This document shows, in pieces, positions 7,213 to 15,639 of a stretch of 17,800 nucleotides of DNA. The DNA comes from Spiro-02 sp034114085 (GTDB lineage: Bacteria > Spirochaetota > Spirochaetia > Sphaerochaetales > Sphaerochaetaceae). The first letter of the stretch is position 1. Every line of letters begins with the position of its first letter. The stretch lies in NCBI GenBank assembly GCA_034114085.1, contig JAXEWB010000037.1, positions 1 to 17,800 on the forward strand, written 5' to 3'. The translations under genes were made by a program, and so were the position numbers. The notes beneath the pieces were generated by a model, which saw only the letters and a program-made list of their open reading frames with translations, made no database searches and was not told the origin of the DNA.

Positions 7213-7258
7213 ATAAACAAAAGGCAATCGGCTCCTTAATCCTGGAACCGATTGCCTT
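7213..7258 (-). terminator. Rho-independent terminator of the tRNA-Val gene
   Basis: AAGGCAATCGGCTCC (7221-7235) and GGAACCGATTGCCTT (7244-7258) form a 15-position stem with a single mismatch and an eight-base loop. Read on the minus strand it starts two bases after the tRNA end and runs into TTTTGTTTAT. The plus-strand side has no T-run, so it works for the tRNA and not for the transporter. Confidence 0.9.
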
Positions 7259-7260
7259 GA

Positions 7261-7332
7261 TGACCGCGACTGGGATTGAACCAGTGACCCCTACCGTGTG
7301 AAGGTAATGCTCTCCCGCTGAGCTACGCGGCC
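7261..7332 (-). tRNA. tRNA-Val (anticodon CAC)
   Basis: The 72-base sequence folds into a standard cloverleaf: a seven-pair acceptor stem (GGCCGCG with CGCGGTC, one G-T pair), a four-pair D stem (GCTC/GAGC), an anticodon stem TTACC/GGTAG with loop TTCACAC, a five-base variable loop and a T arm ACTGG-TTCAATC-CCAGT. The anticodon CAC reads GUG valine codons. The discriminator base is A, and CCA is not encoded in the DNA, so it must be added by the CCA-adding enzyme. A promoter lies just upstream and a terminator just downstream, so it is a single-gene unit. Confidence 0.96.
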
Positions 7333-7352
7333 AAAACTATAAACGCTCTGCT

Positions 7353-7381
7353 ATAGTAAGAGAAAAAACTTTTTTTGTCCA
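7353..7381 (-). promoter_or_regulatory. Sigma70-type promoter of the tRNA-Val gene
   Basis: On the minus strand TGGACA (7381-7376, five of six in TTGACA) is followed by exactly 17 bases and TACTAT (7358-7353, four of six in TATAAT). The spacer is an A-tract then a T-tract (A6, G, T6), which may bend the DNA. Transcription should start near 7346, about 14 bases before the mature tRNA. Confidence 0.75.
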
Positions 7382-7576
7382 TATGAATATTGTGAAACCC
7401 ACCCTATCATAAGGGAAAAATCCCCCGCTCCCCGGTCGACGCCACATCAGGAGGCGCTCAACCAACAATTCGCAAATGCCGAATCACCACTTTACTGGTT
7501 TTACCGCCCACAACCTGCCAAACCATGCGCCAGATGTCGGCAGGTCTATAAGAAGAGCCAAGACAAGGTATCTATT

Positions 7577-7596
7577 GGCATGTTCACACGCATGCC
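7577..7596 (-). terminator. Hairpin overlapping the HPt stop codon, possible end of the operon
   Basis: GGCATG and CATGCC form perfect six-base arms around an eight-base loop that includes the HPt TGA (7584-7586). No U-tract follows on the minus strand, so it is not a canonical terminator; it could mark processing or protect the 3' end of the message. Confidence 0.28.
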
Positions 7597-7937
7597 GTTG
7601 TTTTCAATAAGGATGCGACTTCACTATAATCCTGCATCACTGGCAATAGCAATATATCTACATTCTCCAGGCTACCGCTTCGCAATTGCTCCACCAACGG
7701 GCACAGATCCTTATACAAACGGTTCATGCTCAGATTTCCCGCGATACCTTTCAATGCGTGCGCAGCGGAGAATGCGGATCCTACATCTTTTACCTTTATT
7801 GATTCGCACATGGCCTGGTAATTCACATCGTCCAAAAAATGCTTCAAGAATCTGCCGTACATCTCGGCATTACCATTGAACCGCTTGATTCCTTCCGACG
7901 CATTAACCCCAGCCTTTGATAGTTTATACCTGTCCAT
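7584..7937 (-). CDS. Free-standing HPt (histidine phosphotransfer) protein
   Basis: The product has 117 residues, the usual size of a single four-helix HPt domain. The signature AAHALKGIAGNLS contains the phosphorylatable His60 and the conserved Lys-Gly that follow it, and helix positions match the family. It has no membrane segment and no other domain, so it is a cytosolic phosphate shuttle. Its start is supported by AAGGGG six bases upstream, overlapping the stop region of the cyclase gene only 11 bases away; it is the last gene of the five-gene operon. The two hybrid kinases upstream end in REC domains and lack an HPt domain of their own, so this protein is the likely link from those REC domains to the REC domains of the phosphodiesterase. 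Confidence 0.93.
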   Translation of the reverse strand: MDRYKLSKAGVNASEGIKRFNGNAEMYGRFLKHFLDDVNYQAMCESIKVKDVGSAFSAAHALKGIAGNLSMNRLYKDLCPLVEQLRSGSLENVDILLLPVMQDYSEVASLLKTTACV

Positions 7938-7948
7938 TCAATTCCCCT

Positions 7949-9550
7949 TCATCTTTTTTCCGCACTTTGTCTCGCTGTAGAACGACGGGCTTGCTTCACC
8001 ATGTACATCTGCGCATCCGCCTGATGCACCATGGCATCGACATCCTTGAAATCCGAATATCTCGCATATCCAATCGAAATACTATTCTGGATATGGTACT
8101 TATCAATCATGAAACCTGTTTCAAATATCTTCTGAATCCTTTGCACACAGGTGGATATCACTTTCAGGGAAGTATCAGGGCCTCCAATCATCAACAGTTC
8201 ATCGCCGCTCAGCCTTCCGAGAAAATAAATGTCTCCAAACACACATTTGTTCAATCTGTTCGCAGTTTCAATGAGGAACTGATCGCCGACATGATGCCCG
8301 TACAGGTCATTTATAGACTTGAAATGATCCATGTCCATATATAACAGAAAATAATCCGTCTGGTTCACAGCATATGCAGCCGCATGTTCGCTCAAGACCT
8401 CAAAGGTTTTCCGACGGTTGGGAAGCCCCGTCAGCGTATCGACGAAGGCAAGCGCTTCATACCGGTCGCTTTGAATTTTGTATTGTTCTTTCAATTGACT
8501 CAATTGTGTAATATCACTCATGGAGACCACGGTTCCAAGATATTCCCGCGTCCTATCCCGAATCACCGCGGCGGAGACCAAAAGCCGTTTTTGTTTTTTG
8601 GACTGCGCTTTCAGTACGAGCTCCGTATCATTGAGCATGTCGGCGGTCTTGAGCGGTTTCTGAATCCTCGTTTTATATTGCCCGAGGCTAAAATACTCCG
8701 ACAGCATGCCGCCTACCAACCTTGACTTCTCTGTTTCCAAAAGCTCTACGCCAGCTGGATTGCAATAGAGGACCTCCCCTTCTTCATCCGTGACCAGGAC
8801 CGCCCCCATGCCATGCTCAATAATATCACGGTCAGGAACGACAAGATGCAGATTAAATAGATCGTAACGGATAATGATAAAAAAATACCCCGCGCCAAAC
8901 AGGGCCGTACAAAGATTGGCTATCGCAGGGACTGATCGGCCGAAAAGAGGCAGAAGCACATCCGTAATGAACCCCAAAAGGATTGTCAATGCATCCAAAA
9001 CAACAAAACCTACCGCCAGCCGTTTCTTTAAGCGATGTTTCACAGAGGATGACCAACGAAGCAACAGGTAAAATGAAAATCCAAAATACCATACGAGACA
9101 TACGAGGTATAACCAGAGCCACATGTTTCTTGGTGAATTCACATAAGTCCACTGATTGCCTAACGCGCTTTTAACAAATCCTTCGGCGAGACTGGTAGTC
9201 TCCCCGAACAGATTGTGAATCAGCAACACCGCGGGAAACGCATAGAATGCAAGCTGCATCCAGAACTTCCGCATCTTTTCATGGACGCCCGTCAATACAA
9301 TAAAATAATAGGTGGTTTCCGCAATGAACCCCGTCCAGCCCAAAGCCGCGAGATGATGCCAACGCCATGCGTCACTTTCCAGAACGGAGGAAAAGAAAAA
9401 CGCATTGCAGAAGTTCCACCATCCTAATGAAAGCAGTACTAAGAATGAAAACACATTCAATATGGATTTTCGGTTTCGCGTCAGGCAATAAACACCGCCG
9501 ATCAGGAAGGCCGTGGCCAGCATGGCGGAGAACAGCGACAGCAAGTTCAT
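7949..9550 (-). CDS. 7TM-PAS-GGDEF membrane protein, putative diguanylate cyclase
   Basis: The product has 533 residues. Seven hydrophobic helices span about residues 3-228 and end in IIRYDLFNL, the typical end of the 7TM sensor region found in some histidine kinases. A PAS domain follows (about 240-350), then a GGDEF domain (about 362-520). The substrate and metal segment (MDMDHFKSINDLYGHHVGD) is intact. The active-site loop reads SGDEL (448-452) in place of GGDEF; the Gly-Asp-Glu core is kept, so making c-di-GMP from two GTP is likely, with possible reduced activity. No Arg lies at the usual RxxD inhibitory site (VFGD there), so product feedback is probably absent. GGGAGGG lies eight bases before the start. 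It is the fourth gene of the operon and opposes the phosphodiesterase in the first. Confidence 0.92.
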   Translation of the reverse strand: MNLLSLFSAMLATAFLIGGVYCLTRNRKSILNVFSFLVLLSLGWWNFCNAFFFSSVLESDAWRWHHLAALGWTGFIAETTYYFIVLTGVHEKMRKFWMQLAFYAFPAVLLIHNLFGETTSLAEGFVKSALGNQWTYVNSPRNMWLWLYLVCLVWYFGFSFYLLLRWSSSVKHRLKKRLAVGFVVLDALTILLGFITDVLLPLFGRSVPAIANLCTALFGAGYFFIIIRYDLFNLHLVVPDRDIIEHGMGAVLVTDEEGEVLYCNPAGVELLETEKSRLVGGMLSEYFSLGQYKTRIQKPLKTADMLNDTELVLKAQSKKQKRLLVSAAVIRDRTREYLGTVVSMSDITQLSQLKEQYKIQSDRYEALAFVDTLTGLPNRRKTFEVLSEHAAAYAVNQTDYFLLYMDMDHFKSINDLYGHHVGDQFLIETANRLNKCVFGDIYFLGRLSGDELLMIGGPDTSLKVISTCVQRIQKIFETGFMIDKYHIQNSISIGYARYSDFKDVDAMVHQADAQMYMVKQARRSTARQSAEKR

Positions 9551-9580
9551 GCGTTTTTCCCTCCCTGATACCGCCCTATG

Positions 9581-12500
9581 CTATTGCGGGAGCATGTCGG
9601 CTTGTTCATTGGGATTGTCCTGATGATCAAATATGGCCTGTAATGTCTGATACAGCAGTTTGGCTTCTATAGGCTTTGAGAGATGCCCATTCATGCCGGC
9701 ATTCAGAGCCGCGGTCACATCTTCAGAAAATGCATTGGCGGTCATCGCATAAATCGGAACGGTACTGGCATCGGATTTTCGCGACTGACGGATAGCGCGG
9801 GTTGCTTCATAACCATCCATCACCGGCATATTGATATCCATCAAAATACAGTCGAAACCGCCGGGAGCCGATTTCTCAAAGATATCCACAGCCTGCCTTC
9901 CATCCTCGACGCAGGTCACTTCCATATGGACCATGTTGAGCAAAGAAACCGCGACTTCCATATTCAGCGCGACATCCTCCGCCACCAATACATGTTTGCC
10001 GGTAAAGTCAAATTCCTCCTTTTCCGGCTCCGCCAAGGGTTTTGCATGGTCTCCGCATGAGATACGCATCAGCGCAGTGAACAAAGTGGACTGGAATAAC
10101 GGCTTGGGAATGAAATAATCGGCACCAGCGGCTATCCCTATTGATTCCACTTCGTTCAAGTCATATGCGGACACAATGATGACGATGGTATCGTCGCCAA
10201 AAATATCCCTGATTCTTTGCGTACACTCGATGCCATCCATATCCGGCATCTTCCAGTCCACCAGACATAGCTGGAACGGATCACCGTCGTTCTCAGCTTC
10301 GCCAAGCTTTTCCAGAGCAGATTCCCCTGTAGTGACATACTCGTACCTTACGCCCAGACGATTCAGCAGAATTCCACTATATTCGCAGGATTCCGTATCA
10401 TCATCCACTACAAGAGTACGAATATGAGAAAATTCCGGAGCGGCTGCCAGATGCGACGCATCATCGATTCCAAAGGGAATATCCACGACAAAGACGCTAC
10501 CTTTGCCGACTACGCTTTCCACACCGATTGTCCCCCCCATCATTTCCACCAGTCGCTTGGTAATGGAAAGCCCTAGCCCGCTGCCGCCATGTTTGCGTGC
10601 GGTAGAAGAGGACTCCTGCTCAAAGGGTCTGAATAATCGGAGCAACATATCCTCGCTCATGCCGCACCCTGTGTCAGATACTGAGAAGCGGAATTGCACC
10701 TTGTCATGAGAACGGCCGGCCTGCAACACCATCAGGACGATCTCACCGCCAGCAGGAGTAAACTTTACCGCATTTGACAGGAGATTCATCAATACCTGAT
10801 TGGTACGGAGTTCATCTCCAATGATTGTTTCTTCGGTAACTCCATTCAGCCTAATCTGGAAATCGATTCCCTTCATTTTTGCCTGCTGGTAAAACATTGT
10901 CGTAATATTTGTCAGCATTTGCTTGAAGTTGAAGCTCGCGCTATCAATTTTGAGTTTTCCTCCCTCAATCGCGGACATGTCCAGAACATCGTTGATAATG
11001 CCTAGCAGAAGTCGAGAACTGCTATCGATTTTTGTCAGGTAGTCGTTCATTTTTTCAGTATCTCTGACTTCGGTTCTTGCAATTCCCGTAAGTCCTATAA
11101 TGGCATTCATCGGGGTTCTGATTTCATGACTCATCTGCGCCAGGAATTGCGATTTCGCCACATTGGCGCCGTCCGCTTTTGCAACTGCCTTTTCCAGGCT
11201 GGCATTTATGCTCTCCAGTTTCCTCGCATTGCGTTGCTTCATGGCCATGACAACGCCCAAAAGAATAAAGCAAAGTAAAATCAAGGCGACAATTACAGCG
11301 AACTGTATACGGAAGCGATATACAATATCCCCAAGAGTATATACATAGGGAGTCGCAAATGTGTGTTCTATGAGACTGCTGCTAATGGTCGCGTCATCAA
11401 GATTCTCAATGGCTTTGTTCAGGATGGACATGAAAAGAGATTCTGTAGAACGGGGAACCGCCATTGCCGTATGTTCCACCATGACTTCAACAGGCAGAAT
11501 ATCCAAGCCTTCGTATTTTGGCTCTTGCAGCAACAGGCTCAAAATATGTGTGTTCTGAATAAATACATCCACCTCGCCCGATACTACAGCATCCAGACAC
11601 TCCCGATTGGACCCATAACCGACAACCGTCAAATTCGGATAATGCGTCTCAAGATTCTTCTGCAAAGCCTGGAACGACAAAGGAATCGCCACGGTCAAAT
11701 TGCTTGAGAAATTCAAAGCGGTTCCAGGCTTGCCAACCGGAACAACGCCACTTTCCAAAAAAGCTTCGGAGGATTCCACGTCAACATTGGTTATAAAATT
11801 ATCCCGTTCTACGCCGCATATGATATCATAGTCCCCACTGGCGAGCAGCTCAGTCACCCTGACACCGGAAGTCTGTGGAACGTATCGAAATACCAAGCCG
11901 CTGTTTTTCGAAATCGCATCAAGGATATCCACACAGATTCCGCTGAAAACACCAGTTTTCTCATCGTATTGGGAAAAGGGTGCGCGATCCGCATTAAGCC
12001 CCACTGTAAATGTACCGCAATTCGCAATAAATTCCTTTTCCGCAGTGGTGAACTGAAGCGTGGTCGCAGCCGTACTGCTATCATAGTATTTATGGTAAAG
12101 CTTCGGTTCAAAATCCACGTCGGTTTTGATTTCCTGAAGGGCGAAATTGATTTGATCTATATAGGGACTGTCCTTATACGACATCAAGTAATAAGCGTCA
12201 GCGCCAAATTTCGCAAGAAGAGCAAGTCCCTTATGATTTGCCAAATGCTCGCTGCACATGACATCTATCCGGTTGGAGGAAAGAGCCTCCAACATATCAT
12301 GCTCAGAAGGAAATTCAACAAGTGTACTGGAAAAACCATGCATCGCCTCGTACTTGAGGAATAGGTCAGCCATGGCGTTCTTGCGAATAATACCGACCTT
12401 CAGGTTCTCAAACGCCGCGTAATCTTCATATGCGATATTGTTATTCGCAACACCATACAGCAACCCTTCAGTATAACCAATAGGATAAGCGGTATAATCG

Positions 12501-12826
12501 TATACCTCCGCTCGTTCCGCTGTATACTGCGCCGTGCATACCAAATCCAACTCTCTGTTCTTCAACATTTCCAACAGATCCGGCCATTCTCCATAGACAT
12601 ATTCATAGCGATATCCTGTATATTCAGATATTTTCGCAAGATACTCCGCGCCGTATCCCGAATACGAGCCATCCGTCTGCGCTTCGATAAATCCGCTATA
12701 GTCCATATAGCCAACTCGCAATGTCGTATTTTCGCCTGTAGAAGCAAAGCAGGCAGGTCCCCAAACGCTAAAGGCGAACAAAAACATGATCGTCGCCCCT
12801 AATGTCCTTTTCATCAGCCTTCCCAT
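9581..12826 (-). CDS. BvgS-like hybrid sensor histidine kinase with two solute-binding domains and two REC domains
   Basis: The product has 1081 residues. After a signal sequence (about 5-29) come two family-3 solute-binding (Venus-flytrap) domains (about 32-250 and 270-492), a membrane helix (about 505-530), a HisKA domain with His567 in MSHEIRTP, and a HATPase domain with N, G1 (DTGCGM) and G2 (GGSGLGLS) boxes (about 665-788). Two receiver domains end the chain (Asp857 in VDWKMP; Asp997 in MDINMP, with a following Lys-Pro). The first binding domain keeps TAER with Arg105, the usual carboxylate-binding Arg of amino-acid receptors, so an amino-acid-like ligand is plausible. AGGAAGG lies 12 bases before ATG 12826; ATG 12814 is also possible. 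It lies 19 bases after its paralogue's stop. Confidence 0.93.
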   Translation of the reverse strand: MGRLMKRTLGATIMFLFAFSVWGPACFASTGENTTLRVGYMDYSGFIEAQTDGSYSGYGAEYLAKISEYTGYRYEYVYGEWPDLLEMLKNRELDLVCTAQYTAERAEVYDYTAYPIGYTEGLLYGVANNNIAYEDYAAFENLKVGIIRKNAMADLFLKYEAMHGFSSTLVEFPSEHDMLEALSSNRIDVMCSEHLANHKGLALLAKFGADAYYLMSYKDSPYIDQINFALQEIKTDVDFEPKLYHKYYDSSTAATTLQFTTAEKEFIANCGTFTVGLNADRAPFSQYDEKTGVFSGICVDILDAISKNSGLVFRYVPQTSGVRVTELLASGDYDIICGVERDNFITNVDVESSEAFLESGVVPVGKPGTALNFSSNLTVAIPLSFQALQKNLETHYPNLTVVGYGSNRECLDAVVSGEVDVFIQNTHILSLLLQEPKYEGLDILPVEVMVEHTAMAVPRSTESLFMSILNKAIENLDDATISSSLIEHTFATPYVYTLGDIVYRFRIQFAVIVALILLCFILLGVVMAMKQRNARKLESINASLEKAVAKADGANVAKSQFLAQMSHEIRTPMNAIIGLTGIARTEVRDTEKMNDYLTKIDSSSRLLLGIINDVLDMSAIEGGKLKIDSASFNFKQMLTNITTMFYQQAKMKGIDFQIRLNGVTEETIIGDELRTNQVLMNLLSNAVKFTPAGGEIVLMVLQAGRSHDKVQFRFSVSDTGCGMSEDMLLRLFRPFEQESSSTARKHGGSGLGLSITKRLVEMMGGTIGVESVVGKGSVFVVDIPFGIDDASHLAAAPEFSHIRTLVVDDDTESCEYSGILLNRLGVRYEYVTTGESALEKLGEAENDGDPFQLCLVDWKMPDMDGIECTQRIRDIFGDDTIVIIVSAYDLNEVESIGIAAGADYFIPKPLFQSTLFTALMRISCGDHAKPLAEPEKEEFDFTGKHVLVAEDVALNMEVAVSLLNMVHMEVTCVEDGRQAVDIFEKSAPGGFDCILMDINMPVMDGYEATRAIRQSRKSDASTVPIYAMTANAFSEDVTAALNAGMNGHLSKPIEAKLLYQTLQAIFDHQDNPNEQADMLPQ

Positions 12827-12845
12827 TGTTTTTCTGGTCCTTCCT

Positions 12846-15638
12846 TTATGAAATCAACTCTGAGAGCGTCTTATAGAGCGTCTTAGGGTCAAGCGGCTTT
12901 GGAATATGCGTGTTCATTCCCGCCTGTAACGCCGCCACTACATCCTCGTTGTAGGCGTTGGCCGTTACCGCGATGATTGGAATTGTCCGCGCATCCTCGC
13001 GCACTGTTTTCCGAATCGCTTCCGCAGCATCAAGCCCATTCATCACCGGCATGCGGATATCCATCAGAATTGCATCGTAGTGCCCCACAGTGGACGCCTT
13101 GAACATATCCACACCTATTTGTCCGTTCATGGCACATTCAGTACTCACCCCGACTTTCGCAAGAAGCCGAACCGCAATTTCACGATTAAGCGGATGATCT
13201 TCACACAAGAGCAATCTTTTCCCTTCAAGCCTAGAGATATCCACATCAAAGATTTTCTCATTTTGCAAAAAAGCTGCAACTTCATCCTTCGATGGAATAT
13301 CGCGTCGCATACGGATTGTAAATGTCGTTCCCACCCCAAGTTCGCTTTGCACGTCTATCGTACCGTTCATCAGCTCCACGAATTTTTTTACAATCATGAG
13401 TCCAAGCCCGGTACCTTCGCGCAGCCCCTTGCCCGGAGTTATCTCCTGCGTAAATGGTTCGAACATATGCTGCATAAACTCCGCGCTCATCCCGCAGCCA
13501 TGATCAGTGATTGTCGTTACGAATTCCATATGAGAATCATCAAGCTTTGTGTCTTCCATATACCATTCCACCGTAGATCCCGGTTCGGAAAACTTAAAAG
13601 CGTTATTGAGCAGATTGGAATAGACCTGTCTGGTACGGAGTTTATCCATCTTGACGAAAGGCGTATTGGCTTTCGTCAAGTCCACCACAAGAGATATCCT
13701 GCGCAACTTTCCCTGAGCCTTGAATTCCTCAGTGATATCACGCAGGAACTCCACCCCGTTGACTATCTCGGAATGCAGTTCCACTTTGCCGCTTTCTATC
13801 TTGGAAGCATCGAGCACATCATTGATAAGCCCAAGCAAGTACTCGCTGGAGGATTGAATTTTCGCAAGACTATCTTGAACCGATTGACTGTCATCCTTTT
13901 CATCTTGCGCAAGTTTTGTAAAACCGAGAACCGCGTTGAGCGGAGTACGCATGTCATGGCTCATCCGGGCAAGAAAATCGCTTTTGACCGCAAGGGCATT
14001 CTCCAGCGTCCTATTCTGTATTCGGCTATTTCTGATAAAAACCAGCATCAGTACGATGACGATCAAAAGGATGGACAAACCCGCCACGGCCAATGTGAAC
14101 AGCAATGGATTCTGATAAAGAAATGCCAGGAAAAAATTCGATTTCGGTTTTTTCTCCATGCCGCGGATATACATCTGGTTCATTTCATCTGTAGTAATCG
14201 CGGACAAGGTCTTAGTGAGGATGGATGCCAGCAGTTTATTCTGGTCAACTGTCGCAAAGCAGTATAAATGGCTGTATTCACTGGTCAGTCTCGCACTAAG
14301 ATTGCTAAACTGATACATCTCAAGATAGTACTCGGCAATATAATTGTTGATGATCGCGATGTCTGCCTGGCCGCCGGCCACCGCCTGCAAACATTCTTCG
14401 TATGTATTGAAATATAGAAACTGCTCCGCACGGTATTCATGCTGCAGATATTCCCTGGTATAGTAGAACTGTTCCCTGGCGGCGATTTTGCAGGTCGTCT
14501 CGTTGACCGTCTTTTCCTTTTTCTGGATGAGATAATAGTTGATATTGTTGATTGGCGCCGATATGCAAAGCCCCCATTCTTCAGCATAATTCTGGTTATA
14601 GAAGAACCCGCTGTAGACATCGGCCCTCGCCCTGCCGTCCAAACAATCTTCCAATGAAACCGCATCAAAGCCTATTCCGAGCCTGTCGCAAACAAACTTC
14701 GCCTGCTCAACGTAGATTCCGTAATAACCATCATCTTCACGTCGGGACAAATAGCCTTCGCTTGTTCGAAACGCGAAGGTCAACGTATCGATTGAAGCGA
14801 GGTATTCGCTTTCCTCAATGGTCAGGGGAACCACCGTTCGTTCAGGAAACCACCGGGAATACAGATTCGCCAAAAACAAAGGCTCATCAAGCTTGATCTG
14901 CGCCATGGTTTCGTCCAAGACATCGAGTACCGGATTATCCAACGTCATTGAGAAATAATTGGAAATGCTGTTGAAGCGCGCCAGCATCTTCATGGTGCCG
15001 TCCATATCCATGATATTCGAAACCAGCGCATCGACCTCGCCGGAAACCAACTTGCCATGGCATTCGTCATAATCTTCGCAAAAAACCAGTTGATCTTTTG
15101 CTATCCCTATCCGATCCAGATAGGTCTTGACGGTCGTGACATGATAAAAGTTCTCCGATATGGCGATGCGCAGGGTGCCGATGGTTTCATAGTCCTGGTA
15201 ATAGAGGTCATCGCGAGTATCCAATGCTAACAAAACATGGTATGTGTCTATAATGCTTGTCGCACTATAACTCAGCGCAGACCATGGAATAAGCGGCATG
15301 GTAGCCGGCATTCGGATATCAGCTTTGCCGTCAAGCAACATCAATTTCGTACTTTCCCAGTCGGTAGCGGGAACATACTCAAACTGCAAGCCGGTATATT
15401 GGGATATCTTATTCAACAACTCCACGCCGTACCCTGTCTCAACGCCTCTGCTGTCGTATTCAAAAAAACCGTCAAGTGGATAATAGGCGACACGTAGTGT
15501 CGAAGGCGTGAACTGCGGAGTATCTTCCGCCATCGCCACGCCACAAGTCAATCCTATCAGCAATGACATCACAAGGATGACAAGCATCGCTATTTCATAT
15601 CGACTCTTACCCGTCCCAACTCTTGCATTCATTTTCAT
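12846..15638 (-). CDS. BvgS-like hybrid sensor histidine kinase with two solute-binding domains and one REC domain
   Basis: The product has 930 residues from the chosen start. It has a signal sequence (basic start, hydrophobic run to about 33, A-M-A cleavage site), two solute-binding domains (about 46-262 and 283-491), a membrane helix (about 511-536), HisKA with His561 in MSHDMRTP, HATPase with DHGCGM and GTGLGL, and one REC domain with Asp860 in MDIRMP. The first binding domain reads RMPATMPLIPW where its paralogue has the TAER arginine, so ligand type or ligand binding probably differs. The frame extends to an ATG at 15680, but that start has no ribosome binding site and overlaps the upstream gene by 41 bases. 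ATG 15638, one base after the upstream TAA, is preferred for its signal peptide. Coupled translation is likely. Confidence 0.92.
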   Translation of the reverse strand: MKMNARVGTGKSRYEIAMLVILVMSLLIGLTCGVAMAEDTPQFTPSTLRVAYYPLDGFFEYDSRGVETGYGVELLNKISQYTGLQFEYVPATDWESTKLMLLDGKADIRMPATMPLIPWSALSYSATSIIDTYHVLLALDTRDDLYYQDYETIGTLRIAISENFYHVTTVKTYLDRIGIAKDQLVFCEDYDECHGKLVSGEVDALVSNIMDMDGTMKMLARFNSISNYFSMTLDNPVLDVLDETMAQIKLDEPLFLANLYSRWFPERTVVPLTIEESEYLASIDTLTFAFRTSEGYLSRREDDGYYGIYVEQAKFVCDRLGIGFDAVSLEDCLDGRARADVYSGFFYNQNYAEEWGLCISAPINNINYYLIQKKEKTVNETTCKIAAREQFYYTREYLQHEYRAEQFLYFNTYEECLQAVAGGQADIAIINNYIAEYYLEMYQFSNLSARLTSEYSHLYCFATVDQNKLLASILTKTLSAITTDEMNQMYIRGMEKKPKSNFFLAFLYQNPLLFTLAVAGLSILLIVIVLMLVFIRNSRIQNRTLENALAVKSDFLARMSHDMRTPLNAVLGFTKLAQDEKDDSQSVQDSLAKIQSSSEYLLGLINDVLDASKIESGKVELHSEIVNGVEFLRDITEEFKAQGKLRRISLVVDLTKANTPFVKMDKLRTRQVYSNLLNNAFKFSEPGSTVEWYMEDTKLDDSHMEFVTTITDHGCGMSAEFMQHMFEPFTQEITPGKGLREGTGLGLMIVKKFVELMNGTIDVQSELGVGTTFTIRMRRDIPSKDEVAAFLQNEKIFDVDISRLEGKRLLLCEDHPLNREIAVRLLAKVGVSTECAMNGQIGVDMFKASTVGHYDAILMDIRMPVMNGLDAAEAIRKTVREDARTIPIIAVTANAYNEDVVAALQAGMNTHIPKPLDPKTLYKTLSELIS

Positions 15639-15639
15639 C

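Larger units (their letters stand above)
7179..7583. other. Intergenic region holding a tRNA gene between convergent units
   Basis: This 405-base stretch contains the tRNA-Val gene with its promoter and terminator (7213-7381). Beyond it, 7382-7583 shows no coding frame I trust. It has an inverted repeat ACCTGCC/GGCAGGT (7513-7519 and 7539-7545) with a 19-base spacer, and the hairpin that overlaps the HPt stop codon. No strong T-tract terminator for the long minus-strand operon is visible. Confidence 0.6.

Noticed and set aside
7513..7545. Inverted repeat ACCTGCC/GGCAGGT as operon terminator
   Set aside because: The spacer is 19 bases and neither strand has a T-run after it.
13080..14267. 395-codon plus-strand frame inside the first kinase gene
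   Set aside because: It lies opposite the HisKA, HATPase and REC regions of a well-conserved kinase. Its composition (many His, Phe, Arg) and lack of a ribosome binding site mark it as an antisense shadow.
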